A stretch of 64,000 bases of DNA from Symsagittifera roscoffensis (lineage: Eukaryota; Xenacoelomorpha; Acoela; Convolutidae), in contig NC_087068.1 of NCBI RefSeq assembly GCF_963678635.1, positions 52,538,213 to 52,602,212 on the forward strand. The letters are read 5' to 3'. The position numbers were made by a program, and so were the translations under genes. Positions 31,701-43,075 of the stretch are shown here, piece by piece. Position 1 is the stretch's first letter. Every line of letters begins with the position of its first letter. The notes under the pieces were generated by a model. It worked only from the letters and a program-made list of their open reading frames with translations, was not told the DNA's origin and did not search any database.

Positions 31701-34306
31701 AATTATTAATTTTTCTCCAACTCTTTTTTCTAGTAACCTCAAATCAAAACATAAACCCTTCCCCTCGTACAGGACCACAAGATTTATTAGTAACACATTA
31801 CGATTGCGAAGAAAATGAACAAAAAACACTACATAAATATGCAATAAATCAAGTATCACAATGTGAAACAGAACCACAAGCTATAGAAACCACAGATATC
31901 ATAGCAACACTCTATTCAAAAGCCCGAGCAACAACAGTTACAGGTTATAAATTCACAGCGACATTTTCCGAAAAGAAAGTACATTGTTCACAAGTCTCCA
32001 ACGGAAACAAAAACCGACTTGACCATGAATCATTCTATCAAAGTAATATAGAACGCCTTTTACATCTCAATCCCGACGATTGTCAAAATGAATTACTTAG
32101 ACTAAACATCACACAAAATAAAAACTCCCAAAGAAAATTAGTTAATTTTCAAGTTTTTTCAGACTCTGTACACCAATCACAACTTGAAAGACACCAAGGA
32201 CATATAAAACTAGACGAAAAATACCCGTATAACGGCGCACACGGACGATTAACCTATGACCTACACGATAAACATTGGATACCACACATTGGTATAAATG
32301 ACCCATCAAACTGCAAAGCAGACACAAAAAATAAAGGATACCAAGAAATAATGTTTTTCGATTGGAAAATACAACTCGAAAAAATACAACTAACACGAGA
32401 TTTATCTGATAATACAATGATCTATCAAGGAATCCGACTACCTTGTAAAAATGATCAAGGATATTGCGACCCTACAACGAGAACACAAGCAACAATTGTT
32501 TGGTTCCCCGAAGATACATGTACAACATTTCAAGTAGCAAAAATACACGCTCGTATGATAAAATTTCACGAAAAATATTTCATACAATCAATTCCTTATG
32601 AACAAGTCCATCCATCACGAAAACTAAGTTCTGATTTTAGAAACATAGACAATATAGAAAATAAATTGACACGTTTTCAAATATATCAAGAAACAGAACT
32701 TGCATGTAAATACAGGAATCCACTTCACAGAACACAATACTCTGAAATATTAGTTGAATACGAAAAAGGATTCGACATGACAACTGGAAAAGTAAAAATC
32801 GACCCATATGCCACAGGTCATCCTCTAAACGAAGGAACATCCTATATACCAGTTAATTTTGAAAAAAGCAACGGACAACCTGGTGGACATCTAAAACCTT
32901 ATGACACCAGAAGCACACGCTTACAAGAATTATCACTAATGAATACTACATATTTCGGTAATATCCACTATGATATCCATTTAGATATGAAACTAGATTA
33001 TACAATTAGCCGAATTTTTCAAGAAATGTCACTCTCCGAATTAGAAACACTACACCAACTATGCGAATTAGAACGAACACAAATATTACAATCACTTGCA
33101 CTAGCAGTATTAAAAATACCCTACGCAGGATACTTATTATCAGGAAATAGATCAAATTTTTTAGACTATGAAGGAAACATCTTATGGTTTTATACTTGTA
33201 CCAAAAAAGTATCACCACTCTACGTTTTTGAAGATAAACGATGTTATAAAAGAATCCCTATCTTTTATAAGAATAAAGTACATTTCGTGGATACACTTTC
33301 ACGAAGAACCTATTTCTGGGATACCGCAGTCCCATGTGGATCAGAAAATAGCCACAATGTAGTACAACTAAACCCTGATGAAAATAAATATTACCTTCTC
33401 ACTCCATATCCCACATTAATGCAATCACTCAAAAAATTTTCACCAGAAAGCATTCGCGCTATCGCTCGAAACCCAAATATAGATTTACAATCAATAGGAA
33501 TCTATTCAAAATCAGATATTCAACATCACATTAGAACACAACAATTCCAAGAATCATTAACACAAATGGACACAATACAAAGACAATCAATTGACCAAAA
33601 CTTACGCAAACTTGCAGAAACCGCAGGTTTTGCCGATATCTACACACAAGACTATAGCGGATATTTTAAAGACATTAAAGATTATATATATCTAAACGGT
33701 GAAAAATACCGTCCCCAAGATATATCACCAATTAACATTTTTAGCTTTGTTACACTCAAAAATGAGATCCTCGATTTTCTAGGATGGCCCTACTACATCT
33801 TAGAAAAATTGACTATTTTATACGCAATGTTTAACTTTATTGGATTTCTTTTCTCACTCTTAAAAGGAATCTACAATACATGTGCTATACACACACAAGT
33901 AAACAGACAAGCAAGCGTAGCACGCATACTCTTTGCAGGATTTTTTGGAATTTTTTCCACATCTATAAACAAAATTCTTTTAGACGCACAAATAAAAGAA
34001 TATAACACAAAAATAACAACACGACAAAATACATACGACGAAGAACATAACAATGTCGACACACAGCCAACGGCACCACAACTACCACCCCTACCAAATA
34101 ATCATCCACTATCCCTAGTCCCACGAAATTTTCGAAATTTAGCAATCACACATAATCCAAATTTTCGACTCAATACATCGCAAAGTCCCGTCCAACATAT
34201 AATGACACATCAATCACAAGATGATAATACTTATGAACAAATTATTGAACAGCCCCATACCACCGCTTTTCAATCTCAAAATAATAATTTTTTTAGCCCA
34301 CGATGA
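31688..34306 (+). CDS. envelope-like glycoprotein (872 aa)
   Basis: ATG-initiated and located after pol, as env genes are in endogenous retroviruses. Residues 1-19 (MYILKLLIFLQLFFLVTSN) form a clear signal peptide. The ectodomain is Cys-containing with many polar segments. Hydrophobic segments near residues 705-728 (ILYAMFNFIGFLFSLLKGIY) and 743-760 (VARILFAGFFGIFSTSI) are likely membrane spans, followed by a Pro-rich cytoplasmic tail. I saw no RxKR-type cleavage site. The spacing of early Cys residues reminds me of glycoproteins captured by invertebrate retroelements from negative-strand RNA viruses, but this is a weak inference. Its TGA overlaps the next ATG as ATGA. Confidence 0.75.
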   Translation: MYILKLLIFLQLFFLVTSNQNINPSPRTGPQDLLVTHYDCEENEQKTLHKYAINQVSQCETEPQAIETTDIIATLYSKARATTVTGYKFTATFSEKKVHCSQVSNGNKNRLDHESFYQSNIERLLHLNPDDCQNELLRLNITQNKNSQRKLVNFQVFSDSVHQSQLERHQGHIKLDEKYPYNGAHGRLTYDLHDKHWIPHIGINDPSNCKADTKNKGYQEIMFFDWKIQLEKIQLTRDLSDNTMIYQGIRLPCKNDQGYCDPTTRTQATIVWFPEDTCTTFQVAKIHARMIKFHEKYFIQSIPYEQVHPSRKLSSDFRNIDNIENKLTRFQIYQETELACKYRNPLHRTQYSEILVEYEKGFDMTTGKVKIDPYATGHPLNEGTSYIPVNFEKSNGQPGGHLKPYDTRSTRLQELSLMNTTYFGNIHYDIHLDMKLDYTISRIFQEMSLSELETLHQLCELERTQILQSLALAVLKIPYAGYLLSGNRSNFLDYEGNILWFYTCTKKVSPLYVFEDKRCYKRIPIFYKNKVHFVDTLSRRTYFWDTAVPCGSENSHNVVQLNPDENKYYLLTPYPTLMQSLKKFSPESIRAIARNPNIDLQSIGIYSKSDIQHHIRTQQFQESLTQMDTIQRQSIDQNLRKLAETAGFADIYTQDYSGYFKDIKDYIYLNGEKYRPQDISPINIFSFVTLKNEILDFLGWPYYILEKLTILYAMFNFIGFLFSLLKGIYNTCAIHTQVNRQASVARILFAGFFGIFSTSINKILLDAQIKEYNTKITTRQNTYDEEHNNVDTQPTAPQLPPLPNNHPLSLVPRNFRNLAITHNPNFRLNTSQSPVQHIMTHQSQDDNTYEQIIEQPHTTAFQSQNNNFFSPR

Positions 34307-36102
34307 GCCGCCAACTTGGATCACTACACCGATCAAATTCCCATCCAACCAATCTTACCTCTTCAATCCCAATCATACCACTTTTTGCTTTTCCGCCACC
34401 CGATTTTCCATCTAGCAATGTAACATCAGGCATGAATTCCGACACTAACTCACATATTTCAGTTTTATACTCCATCTCACAGCTAAATAACCCGAATATT
34501 GAAACCCCCGATGAATTTGCCGACTCAGAACCATCTCCATCCAATAATTTTCATAACCCTTCTAATTTTTCTCAACCCCCTTTTCAACCCATATTGTCCA
34601 ATAACCCTGACCCCATCACTCCCACACCCTCTTATGCTTCCCAAGTTACCCCAACCTACTCCTCATACCATTCTGACCAATCATCTCATTCTCCAGACAC
34701 CCCCCGAATCTCCCCAGAACTAGATAATTTTATTACCCTCCAACAACAACCCTACTACCTTAACACCCCGACCATAAACCAAATCTCCTCCACTACAAAC
34801 TCATCCAATCCCCCTACACCCTCTTCAAATTATACTGAATCATTAACACCATCATCCACATCCACTATATCTTCACTAAACACTAATAGAGCTTACCGCA
34901 CTTTTAAAAGAAAATTCCCCAACCATCCTTTCCCAGCAAAACCAGGAACAGCCCGTGAATACATCAACCACCCCCAGCATAATAACACTAAAGAATTTTT
35001 AGCTATCACTTTACCCTCATTTCCACAATACACCTTAAACACCCCTCACGACGCTAACGAAACACGCAACTTTGTAGATGAATACGTTTTAATGCCCACT
35101 CTCTCTTGGACCTCATACTATCATTTCACTAACCCTCTTTGCTTACCTTTATCCAGCACTTCCATCGATATAGACCGAAACAAAGACATGCTATATCGAC
35201 TAACTACACCACTAACCGCTAGACAGTTTACTTACGTTGGATATAAAAAATCACTAAAAATACACACTGCACCTAGAGCTAATGAATATACACTAGAATA
35301 CTACGATCACAACATCATCAGAGCTAACCAAGATCAATTCTTAGATGACGATCGCTTCGCTAATCCACAAATCACCGAGAAATTTTTCATCAAGACACCA
35401 TATGTATTTACACTAAACATCTTCGACCGAAAGTTTGATCACATTATTTCAGAAGCACTAACAAACACACAGGCATACGAAAGTTTTAAAGAACGCTTCC
35501 AAATCTTTTCACTAACCTTTCATTTCCTTGCACCACACGAAAGAGATTTACACTGCTCACACGATATTATGTTGCGCACTAAACAAACACATACATACAG
35601 TTACTATCGTTTCATCCAAAATCACTTTGACCTCCACACACCCTCTAGACAACCACACCATCGTTTTCAATTCATCAATTCAAAATACACTTCACCGTAT
35701 TTCCTAAATTTCACATATTGTATTAAAGACACTAACCTCCATGGTATTCTTCGTAATTATGACCCCATAACCCAAATGTACATTTTCTGCCCCATCACCA
35801 AGACCTTCAACGCCGAAGAATCCCGACCCTTCCTTATCCCGCACGAATTCCTACAACCTATAGAAATCCCAATTTTAGAATTCATCCACAACACTAAATT
35901 TAACCACAAATTATATAACTTAATCCAAAACACACCTTATGAGTTTGCAGTAGGCACTGAAGAACTAACCACTATTAAGGCACTTCAATTGCTTTGGCCA
36001 CTGCTTCAAACTAAAAATATCATCCGCATCTTAGCTAAACTACTAACAACTTCAGAACTAATTCACGATATCTTCCCCCACGGTTTTTTCCCCGACGACT
36101 AA
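34303..36102 (+). CDS. ORF of unknown function downstream of env (599 aa)
   Basis: Starts at the ATG within ATGA at 34303-34306, overlapping the env stop. Residues 1-195 are very rich in Ser, Pro, Thr and Asn and look disordered. A basic junction (RAYRTFKRKFPNHPFPAKPG) leads to about 390 residues of apparently globular protein with aromatic and charged residues throughout (DEYVLMPTLSWTSYYHF). I recognise no domain, signal peptide or membrane span. Codon use is more C-rich than in pol. The 3' end of a homologous ORF survives in the relative at 55,000-55,400, so the gene belongs to the family and is not a private insertion. Confidence 0.75.
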   Translation: MSRQLGSLHRSNSHPTNLTSSIPIIPLFAFPPPDFPSSNVTSGMNSDTNSHISVLYSISQLNNPNIETPDEFADSEPSPSNNFHNPSNFSQPPFQPILSNNPDPITPTPSYASQVTPTYSSYHSDQSSHSPDTPRISPELDNFITLQQQPYYLNTPTINQISSTTNSSNPPTPSSNYTESLTPSSTSTISSLNTNRAYRTFKRKFPNHPFPAKPGTAREYINHPQHNNTKEFLAITLPSFPQYTLNTPHDANETRNFVDEYVLMPTLSWTSYYHFTNPLCLPLSSTSIDIDRNKDMLYRLTTPLTARQFTYVGYKKSLKIHTAPRANEYTLEYYDHNIIRANQDQFLDDDRFANPQITEKFFIKTPYVFTLNIFDRKFDHIISEALTNTQAYESFKERFQIFSLTFHFLAPHERDLHCSHDIMLRTKQTHTYSYYRFIQNHFDLHTPSRQPHHRFQFINSKYTSPYFLNFTYCIKDTNLHGILRNYDPITQMYIFCPITKTFNAEESRPFLIPHEFLQPIEIPILEFIHNTKFNHKLYNLIQNTPYEFAVGTEELTTIKALQLLWPLLQTKNIIRILAKLLTTSELIHDIFPHGFFPDD

Positions 36103-37717
36103 CAGGTAAGTATGAATTCAATGAATATTACTAACTAATTAAAATATTAAAAAACTCACCATTCTTTATTCATGTTTTCTTTAGATTTTTAGCCTTCATC
36201 CTAGATCATCTGAAAAATTCACAAAAGAAAAATAAAAAATAGCAAACTTCTTCAAAACTATTTAAAACCCTATTAAACTTGTGCACCAACAATTAAATAA
36301 ATATAATACCAATGCAGTAAATTAATTTATAAAATTTTCCCCAAAAAGCAGTAAATCTAATTATGATGAAAATTTGTATCTTAAAATTCCCCCATAACTA
36401 GCAGTAAATTTCCAAATTCTATGCAGTAAATTAATAAAATGCAATTGCAGTACTAACCTTTTGATATTTTCATTCATTCGCACAGAAATTCTATCCACAC
36501 TCGCACAGCTCGCCCACGAAGAATTGTTTAAAATAATGAATTTCAGTTTCAAGTTTTCACACTCAACAACTCTAACATATAATAACATGTTTCAAACTTT
36601 CCTTTAACCCGGTTGGAAAGGAATCATATACTAAACAAAACTAACCAACGCAGCTTACTAAATACCACAAATCATAGAATAACAGCATGACTAAGAAAAG
36701 GAAACCAACGGTACCCAAACCGGATTAACCCAGTTTAAAACTGGATAAATTATTCTTTTGAAGACTATTACAAAGTCTTAGAAAGAAATAATAAAACACA
36801 AAAAAGTCGAAAGACAAACCCATACCACAAACAATTTGATTTTTGAAAAAAGGACACAACCAACGAAACATAAGAAAAACCACAACAAACCCAACATAAA
36901 ACGTTGTCACATAACAGGACCCCTCACAAAAACCGCATGAAATCATACTCCCACACCTGGCCTAACCCACCAGGAAGGACGTCCTGAGCATGCTCTATAG
37001 CCGGCCTAACCCACCGCGCTACATCCACGCTTTGTGACCACACCTTTATTTTTAATAAGAGCTACTCAAGGGTGAGTAACTCTTCAAAATAACCGAACTA
37101 AAACAAAAAGCTTTTGTGAAAACAACTAACTAAAATCATTATTAAAAAATATTAAACTAATAAAAGTTTTATAAAATGTAAAATCACATGATGCAATATA
37201 TAGATCAGAATACAACACCAAGGACGAACATCAAAAGACAAGACGACCTCACTACACTCGAGAGAGAATGACCAACTACAATCGATATGCCGCTCACAAT
37301 CACAACTCAAAGGATTTAGAGTACGACTTGACCTCGCAGAAAAGGACTTCATTGAACTAGACCAATGACCACCTCGATGACCCAAGTGTACGTACAGATC
37401 CGAGTAACCAGGCATCCCCTCCACGCACAATCTCCACGCCATTCCCAAGCTAGATCAGACACAAAAGAAGTTCTCCCCGAAGAACAGAAAAACCTGACAT
37501 AGCCAACCATTCTGAAATCAGAATTGGTTTTGTTGCAGAGACTCAGTCGTTGTCACAAGAAGAACACAACGTCTTATGTCTCTAACTCCAGTTTCCTGGA
37601 ACTTCCTAAACAAAAAGGAAACAAAGAAATATGATGATTCGCCAAATACCAACGTCCATCATCCATCCTTGAATTACAGAAGAACTGTTCTAAAAAACTC
37701 TGTAAAACCCGGATGGG
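36103..37717 (+). other. 3' non-coding region of the large element
   Basis: 1.6 kb between the last ORF and the 3' LTR, with no supported gene. GGCCTAACCCACC occurs twice (about 36960 and 37004), and a strong hairpin lies at 37059-37082. Both features are conserved in the diverged minus-strand relative (54,094-54,220) although its surroundings differ much more. The bases before the LTR, GGATGGG, are a weak polypurine tract; a better purine run lies about 100 bases upstream. Confidence 0.6.
37059..37082 (+). promoter_or_regulatory. conserved 3' hairpin (TACTCA-AGGG-TGAGTA core)
   Basis: GAGCTACTCA, loop AGGG, TGAGTAACTC: nine of ten stem positions pair. The relative at 54094-54117 keeps the same core and loop with changed outer bases. 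Conservation in otherwise diverged DNA suggests a functional RNA element, perhaps for export, packaging or 3' processing. Its role is not shown. Confidence 0.55.
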
Positions 37718-38127
37718 TGGAACCTGATCTAAACTATATTTTATGATTGGATAAATTAAATGTTTTACCAATGTAAAGTATTTAATATTAACCAATCATG
37801 ATCCATCTAACTAACAACCCACTTATTTGTAAGTGCTGAAGTTACTTGTAATTTCAGCACCAGAGAGATTTGAATTTAACTTAGAAATTAGTTGGACTCT
37901 CCCGAGCACTTCAGCAGCCGCAATAAACCAGTATACCCTAGATCTATTGAGCCTAGCAGAGACTAGTTAAACAACCTGAGACTAGATAGTATAAGAGTAA
38001 GATTAGGATCGGTATTAGACTAAGAAGTTGCACGAATCTATCCGGCCGAAAATAAGATAGCGTGACGAGCAGACGGTGTACCCTATCCGAAATTACTCTA
38101 TGAGTTATACACCCAAGACATAACTCA
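37718..38127 (+). repeat. 3' LTR (410 bp)
   Basis: Matches the 5' LTR at a constant offset of 18,501 bases with no difference seen by eye. AATAAA at 37922-37927 is the likely polyadenylation signal. The target duplication CTAA follows at 38128-38131. Confidence 0.95.
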
Positions 38128-41100
38128 CTAATTTATCAGGTTTCGAAGTTTTTTTATTAACTTCAACTAATGAACGACAAGTGCAACAACCTCGGTTGCC
38201 ATGTAGTTTCTGATCTTCTGCTTCTATCCATTAAAAACATGAAAAAAGAAACAATATAATGCAGCTTCAACTCGCATGTGAATTGATCAAAGCTGTTTTT
38301 TAATAGAATTTGACCCAACGACAGAGAAACCATTGCAGCGGAATTTTTAAAGTTTAGAGAAACTCCCTTGTTTTGTTGCAATATCTTTGTTGCTCTTTTC
38401 CTCCCAGGGTTCCTGGTAACTGAGTATAAAATTCTCATGGCTATACCACACCGTCAATTAAGTTTTTAGGTTGTTCTGATTTTAGATTGCAATAATAAAT
38501 AACAGACAGTTTTGCCATTCCTTGATGAAAAGTAATCTGAAAGAGTTGATTTCTGAACTATTTTTGACAAATCAAACATTATCTACTACTAGAGTACGCA
38601 AAAACAATTGAGAACCAGTCAATCGGATAAAAACAATAAAGTAGTAAATTGCACTTTCAATTTAGATTCAACCGTCATTTTTTCGCAAGGCTGTTTTTTT
38701 TCTGAATAAGTTTATTTTCAAATTGGCATTAAAATCAAAACGCAAATGCGAACCTAAATAACTGCAGCTGAACTTGAAAAGTGATGAAATAAAAAATTAA
38801 AGTTAGTTTTTGACCTATTTTGTTTATCGAGGATCTCAGCATGTCAGCACTCTATAGATTTAATTCCAATTTATCTGAATTTGATTTTAATTCCGGTCCC
38901 CTAAACAAGTGTTAGTAGAAATACTATAAAACAAACTTGTATGAATTACACTTGAAATCTGTCATAAATTTTCATCTCAAGATTTAAGTGTTCACCTATG
39001 TTTTATTTTCAAAAATAAAATAGTTTCGAAATTTTTTCAAATATAATTTTTTATGACTATTATCTTGAATTTCTGCATAAAAATATATGAAAAAAATCTC
39101 AAAATTGATGGAAAAATTTGGAGAATGGCCAGTTTCCCAAAATAACTGGTGTTTTAACTCTCATAAACACAACAATGGGAGGTTGAGAATTAGGCTGTAT
39201 TACGCAATCCTGAAAGATATTTAAAAAAAGGCATGGGCTTTTCTTATGCATGGGCTTTTTTGTGTTGTTTCTTATTTTTGCAAACAAATATTATGGATCA
39301 CGCCCAACTAACTGTTTTTCCACGCAATCATATAGATCTTAAGTCAAAGATGACATTTTAAGATAAGTTTTATCATTCGTCACATATTCTAGAATTTCTT
39401 TGTAATCTTAGATAAGTTTTGTAGGTTCTTCAAAATCTCGACAAGATCTTCGTATTGACTGGACCTGTAATATAACGCTTATAAACACAACAACTGGGGA
39501 GCTTGAGGATGAGGCAATCTTACGTAATCCAGAAAGAAAAGCAAACCAGAAAATATTAATGTAGTTTTTAAACAGGGGCACAACAGCGGTTCTCCGTGAT
39601 GAACTGAACACTCTTATCTTGATCCTTTTCCTTGTGAATTAATCGTTTTTACTATTAACGGTTATTATCCGGAAAAAAAGAACAAAACTTGAATTTTAAA
39701 ACGCGTTTTTCTCAAATTGAGTTAATTTTACATAGAAACTGATGAGAAGCAATCTTGCCAAAATAATTAACAAACATAATATTTTGTAACTTCTTCTGCA
39801 AAAATTGGTCGCAAAAAATTATTCCAAAAACGATAGTTGTAAATATCAGAATTTTTTTCAGAAAAAATGAATCAATTTCTTTTCAAACCTTTTTATGAAA
39901 TTAAATTTTGCATAGTTAAAACACTTTGGATCACTGCTTGTCCCCCAAATATCATAACTTTTTTTCAAAGTCAATCAAAATTAAAAAATGATTTTACAGA
40001 AAAAAAATGCAGCATATTGACGTTTTTTCAAACTTCAAGGTTTTTAATGATCGAACAATTTGCTCAAAATTTACCCTAAGTGATAAAAACTTGGAAAACA
40101 CAATTTTCGGCTAGGAGCTGTTGAAACTTTAATGTAAATAAATTCTATTTATTGCTTGAATTTATCTCCGATATTAGTATATTGCATTTTTGTCAAGTTA
40201 TAATATACTTTGGAACATGAAATCATAAATAAGTTAAAAATTAAAGCTCTTAAACATATAAAAAACGTGTACATACTTCACAGATTTCGTGAAAATTGTG
40301 TCGCTATTTTTTTCATAAATATCTTCCATGCTCTTAGAAAATATTGTCAAATAGTTTTTTCTCGATTGGTTGTTTCTTCAACTTTTTGATGGAATATTTT
40401 TATGTTCTTTATGTGAATAGATGATGTAGCAAATAAAAAGTATTTTCGCCTGAAACGCAAATAGTTTTCCGGTTGCTATTTTTTCAAAGTTATCATATCA
40501 ACATTTTGTTCAAAAATTTTATGTGCCAAAAGAAACTTTTAGTTTTTTTTTTCTCAGAAACCATAGCGAACACGCAACAATTTTCCAATTCACTTGAGGC
40601 AAAATAAACTTTTCATTTAAAAATTCTCTGGTTAAAATATGAAAAAACACTTTGTATCATTAAAATTATCAATAAATAAAACTACCATGGTATTTGGGAT
40701 TTCATTGAAAAAAATAGGCTTCAGTTTCATAAAAATTTAAGTCACATTTGCACACATTTAATCTGTTTCGGTAATTACAAGCTCATAACAATTAATTCTT
40801 TCAATGGTCTAATCCGATTTTGCTAAAAGCTGGAGACAACTGATTTGATAATTTAGCGGTTTAAATGTTTTATTTTGACATGCTGTTGTTTTGTCTACGG
40901 CCGCTTTTAATTGAACGCTCTGGCAGCAACTGATCTCAAATTGCCACAAGTCCCAAAAAGCCTCACTGTAAAAAATAAACAGTTGTATCCTGCGTTGTAA
41001 GCACCTGAAACATATATAAAATTTGTGCTTTTTAGTCTGAAAACAGAAGGTCTTTATAATAAATTCACAGATTTCTCTTAAAAAATCCAAAAATCTCAGT

Positions 41101-42700
41101 AAATTCTCTTAAGAAATTCAAAAAAAGTAAATATTTTAGCGGAAAAAAAAAATGAATTAATCTGGAAAACGATAGAAGTTTTGTATGATGATCAAAAACC
41201 TCTTAGCGGTTTCCTTCACTTGAAGCTTGCTCATAATTTTTCATCTACTTAAAAAAAAGAAAAATTGAATGAATAAATTTTAAAAAAAAATTTTTTAAGA
41301 CAACGAAAGACCGTTTGGTCACTTTTTGACAAAACTCGTAAACCAAAACCTTTGGAAACCACTTGGCAATCCATAGGAAATTTTTTGTGGAACCTTTCAC
41401 TGTTTCCTGCCACCTGCAGATTTCTGCTTTTCTTTAATATGCTGACACTTCTAAATCGACATGAAAACTTGCAGTTCGGTGATTTACGTAAAAAAAATTG
41501 TCATCAGTATAGAAATTCGTTAAATCAATTTTTACATTGTAAATTGAAATTATTGATAAAAGTGATGTTGTAAATTGAACTAAAATAATATTGAAGCAAT
41601 AAACCAAAGCCAACTGTCAGTTCAAAAATAGTAGAGAACGCAAGAAAACAGAAAAAAACTAACTTGTTTTTTGAAGCAACTCAACTTGCAAAATTTAAAG
41701 ACAAAATATTTGCTCCTACAAACCTTTGAAAATCAAACAATTTATGTTGGACCCCTTTTTTGATAAACTTTAACCACTTTGCGAACTCTAGATTAATAGG
41801 TAATTTTTTTATTCCGCTGGGTAATTGGATAACTAAAATCCGATTTCGAAATAGAAGTCAAACCAGTTTTTCAAGACATTTGCTTATTTCTGTCGGATAG
41901 TGGATTTTGCCTTCTTTTTAACAAAGAAAGCGAAGTGAACTTCAAAACAATTCAATAATGAAACCGCTAGCGATAAAAACTGAGCGTAAATCAATTTAAG
42001 ATTTTTCCTGAAATCAGCAAGGCGTATTCAACATGAAAATCAGAAGATCTATTTAAGAATACTCACTAAATTCATTACTCTTAATCAAATTTGTCAATAA
42101 GTGAGGATTTTTGTTCCTTTTTTCCCAAAAACTAGAAAACAAGTTTTTTATATAAGGGGCGATGCAATAATATTGACTCAAAAAGAGAAATGCAATTACT
42201 CATGAACTAGGGAAGCCTCAGAGTTGGAGTTTCAACACAATATGTAAATAACCATTTGATGTTGTCTCATGAGTTTTTATAGACCTCTCTCGACCGCTTT
42301 TCGGATATTTGAGTGGAGGCCGTCAAAAATTTTATGACACTCTCTTTTACTCTTCACTTTGATTCTAGTCAAAAATTGCGCGATATATTATCTTTTCAGT
42401 CACTTGCATAAACCTTCTGTTAAAGAATATTCCAGCCGTGTTCAATTGGGCGTATTTTGGGCATGTTTTTGCCACTGAGAGAGAATTAGTTTTCCTCGTC
42501 CATCACAACTTCGAACGACGATTATGCTCTGATGGCTCATCTCCTCAGCTTGAATCAACGTTGTTTCTACTTGACAATTCGAATTTTGTCGATTTTGGCA
42601 GTTTATTTTGATTTTTAGCATTAATCTTTAGTTTTTGCAATTTGCCACAAATAATTGAATGACAGATATCTAGTTCGTTAGTCAGTTTTCGCTGAGATGC
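38128..42700. other. AT-rich non-coding region with a diverged direct repeat
   Basis: No supported gene. A segment of about 60 bp (TYATAAACACAACAA then GCAATC-TTACGTAATCC-like sequence) occurs at about 39,158-39,212 and again at 39,478-39,535 with substitutions. Another repeat family member begins near 41,610 (see 45,965-46,500). The rest is homopolymer-rich AT sequence. Confidence 0.4.
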
Positions 42701-42838
42701 TCCCGTTCTATTTTTTGTCTTTTGAAAAAGTTTTTCTTGGGTTTTAGCGTCTCATTTTGTGGAATTATTGTCACTACCAGTCTTTCTCAGTTTGTAAACC
42801 CTCTCTCTTATGTTTTTCACGATTCGATATACTCGCCG

Positions 42839-43075
42839 TCAATTCGTAGCCATTTTTTCAATGATAAAAGATATCCTCTTGTCCTTGTTATCATCGTAAA
42901 ATCTTCCAATCACTGTGATGATGTCTATCTTTTTTATGCTGTCTATTGTCAGTGGTTTGTCGTTATTTGAAAATTTTTTGTATGTGGCAAAACAAACGGA
43001 ACGTTCTCCCGCATTGAAAGTTTGAACGAAGTCATCAGACCTCATTAACCACTTCAGTACCTCTGTTTGATTCAT
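42839..43075 (-). other. possible exon or chance ORF (78 aa)
   Basis: This open frame has balanced composition (LKWLMRSDDFVQTFNAGERS and IGRFYDDNKDKRISFIIEKM), unlike the hydrophobic chance frames around it. No domain is recognised and no flanking gene structure is evident. It may be an exon of an unrecognised gene or a decayed repeat protein. Confidence 0.25.

Larger units (their letters stand above)
19217..38127 (+). mobile_element. Giant Ty3/gypsy-type LTR retroelement with env-like ORF (18.9 kb)
   Basis: Two 410-bp LTRs in direct orientation bound the element, begin TGG and end TCA, and appear identical by eye. CTAA directly precedes the left LTR and directly follows the right one, which is a 4-bp target-site duplication. 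The interior holds a primer-binding-site candidate, a 1.2-kb leader, ORF1, gag-pol with PR-RT-RH-IN order (Ty3/gypsy type), two small membrane ORFs, an ATG-less ORF, an envelope-like ORF and a 599-aa ORF. Typical Ty3/gypsy elements are about 5-12 kb, so this is unusually large. Identical LTRs imply recent insertion. The one visible lesion is a UAA ahead of the pol GPY/F tail. Confidence 0.95.
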
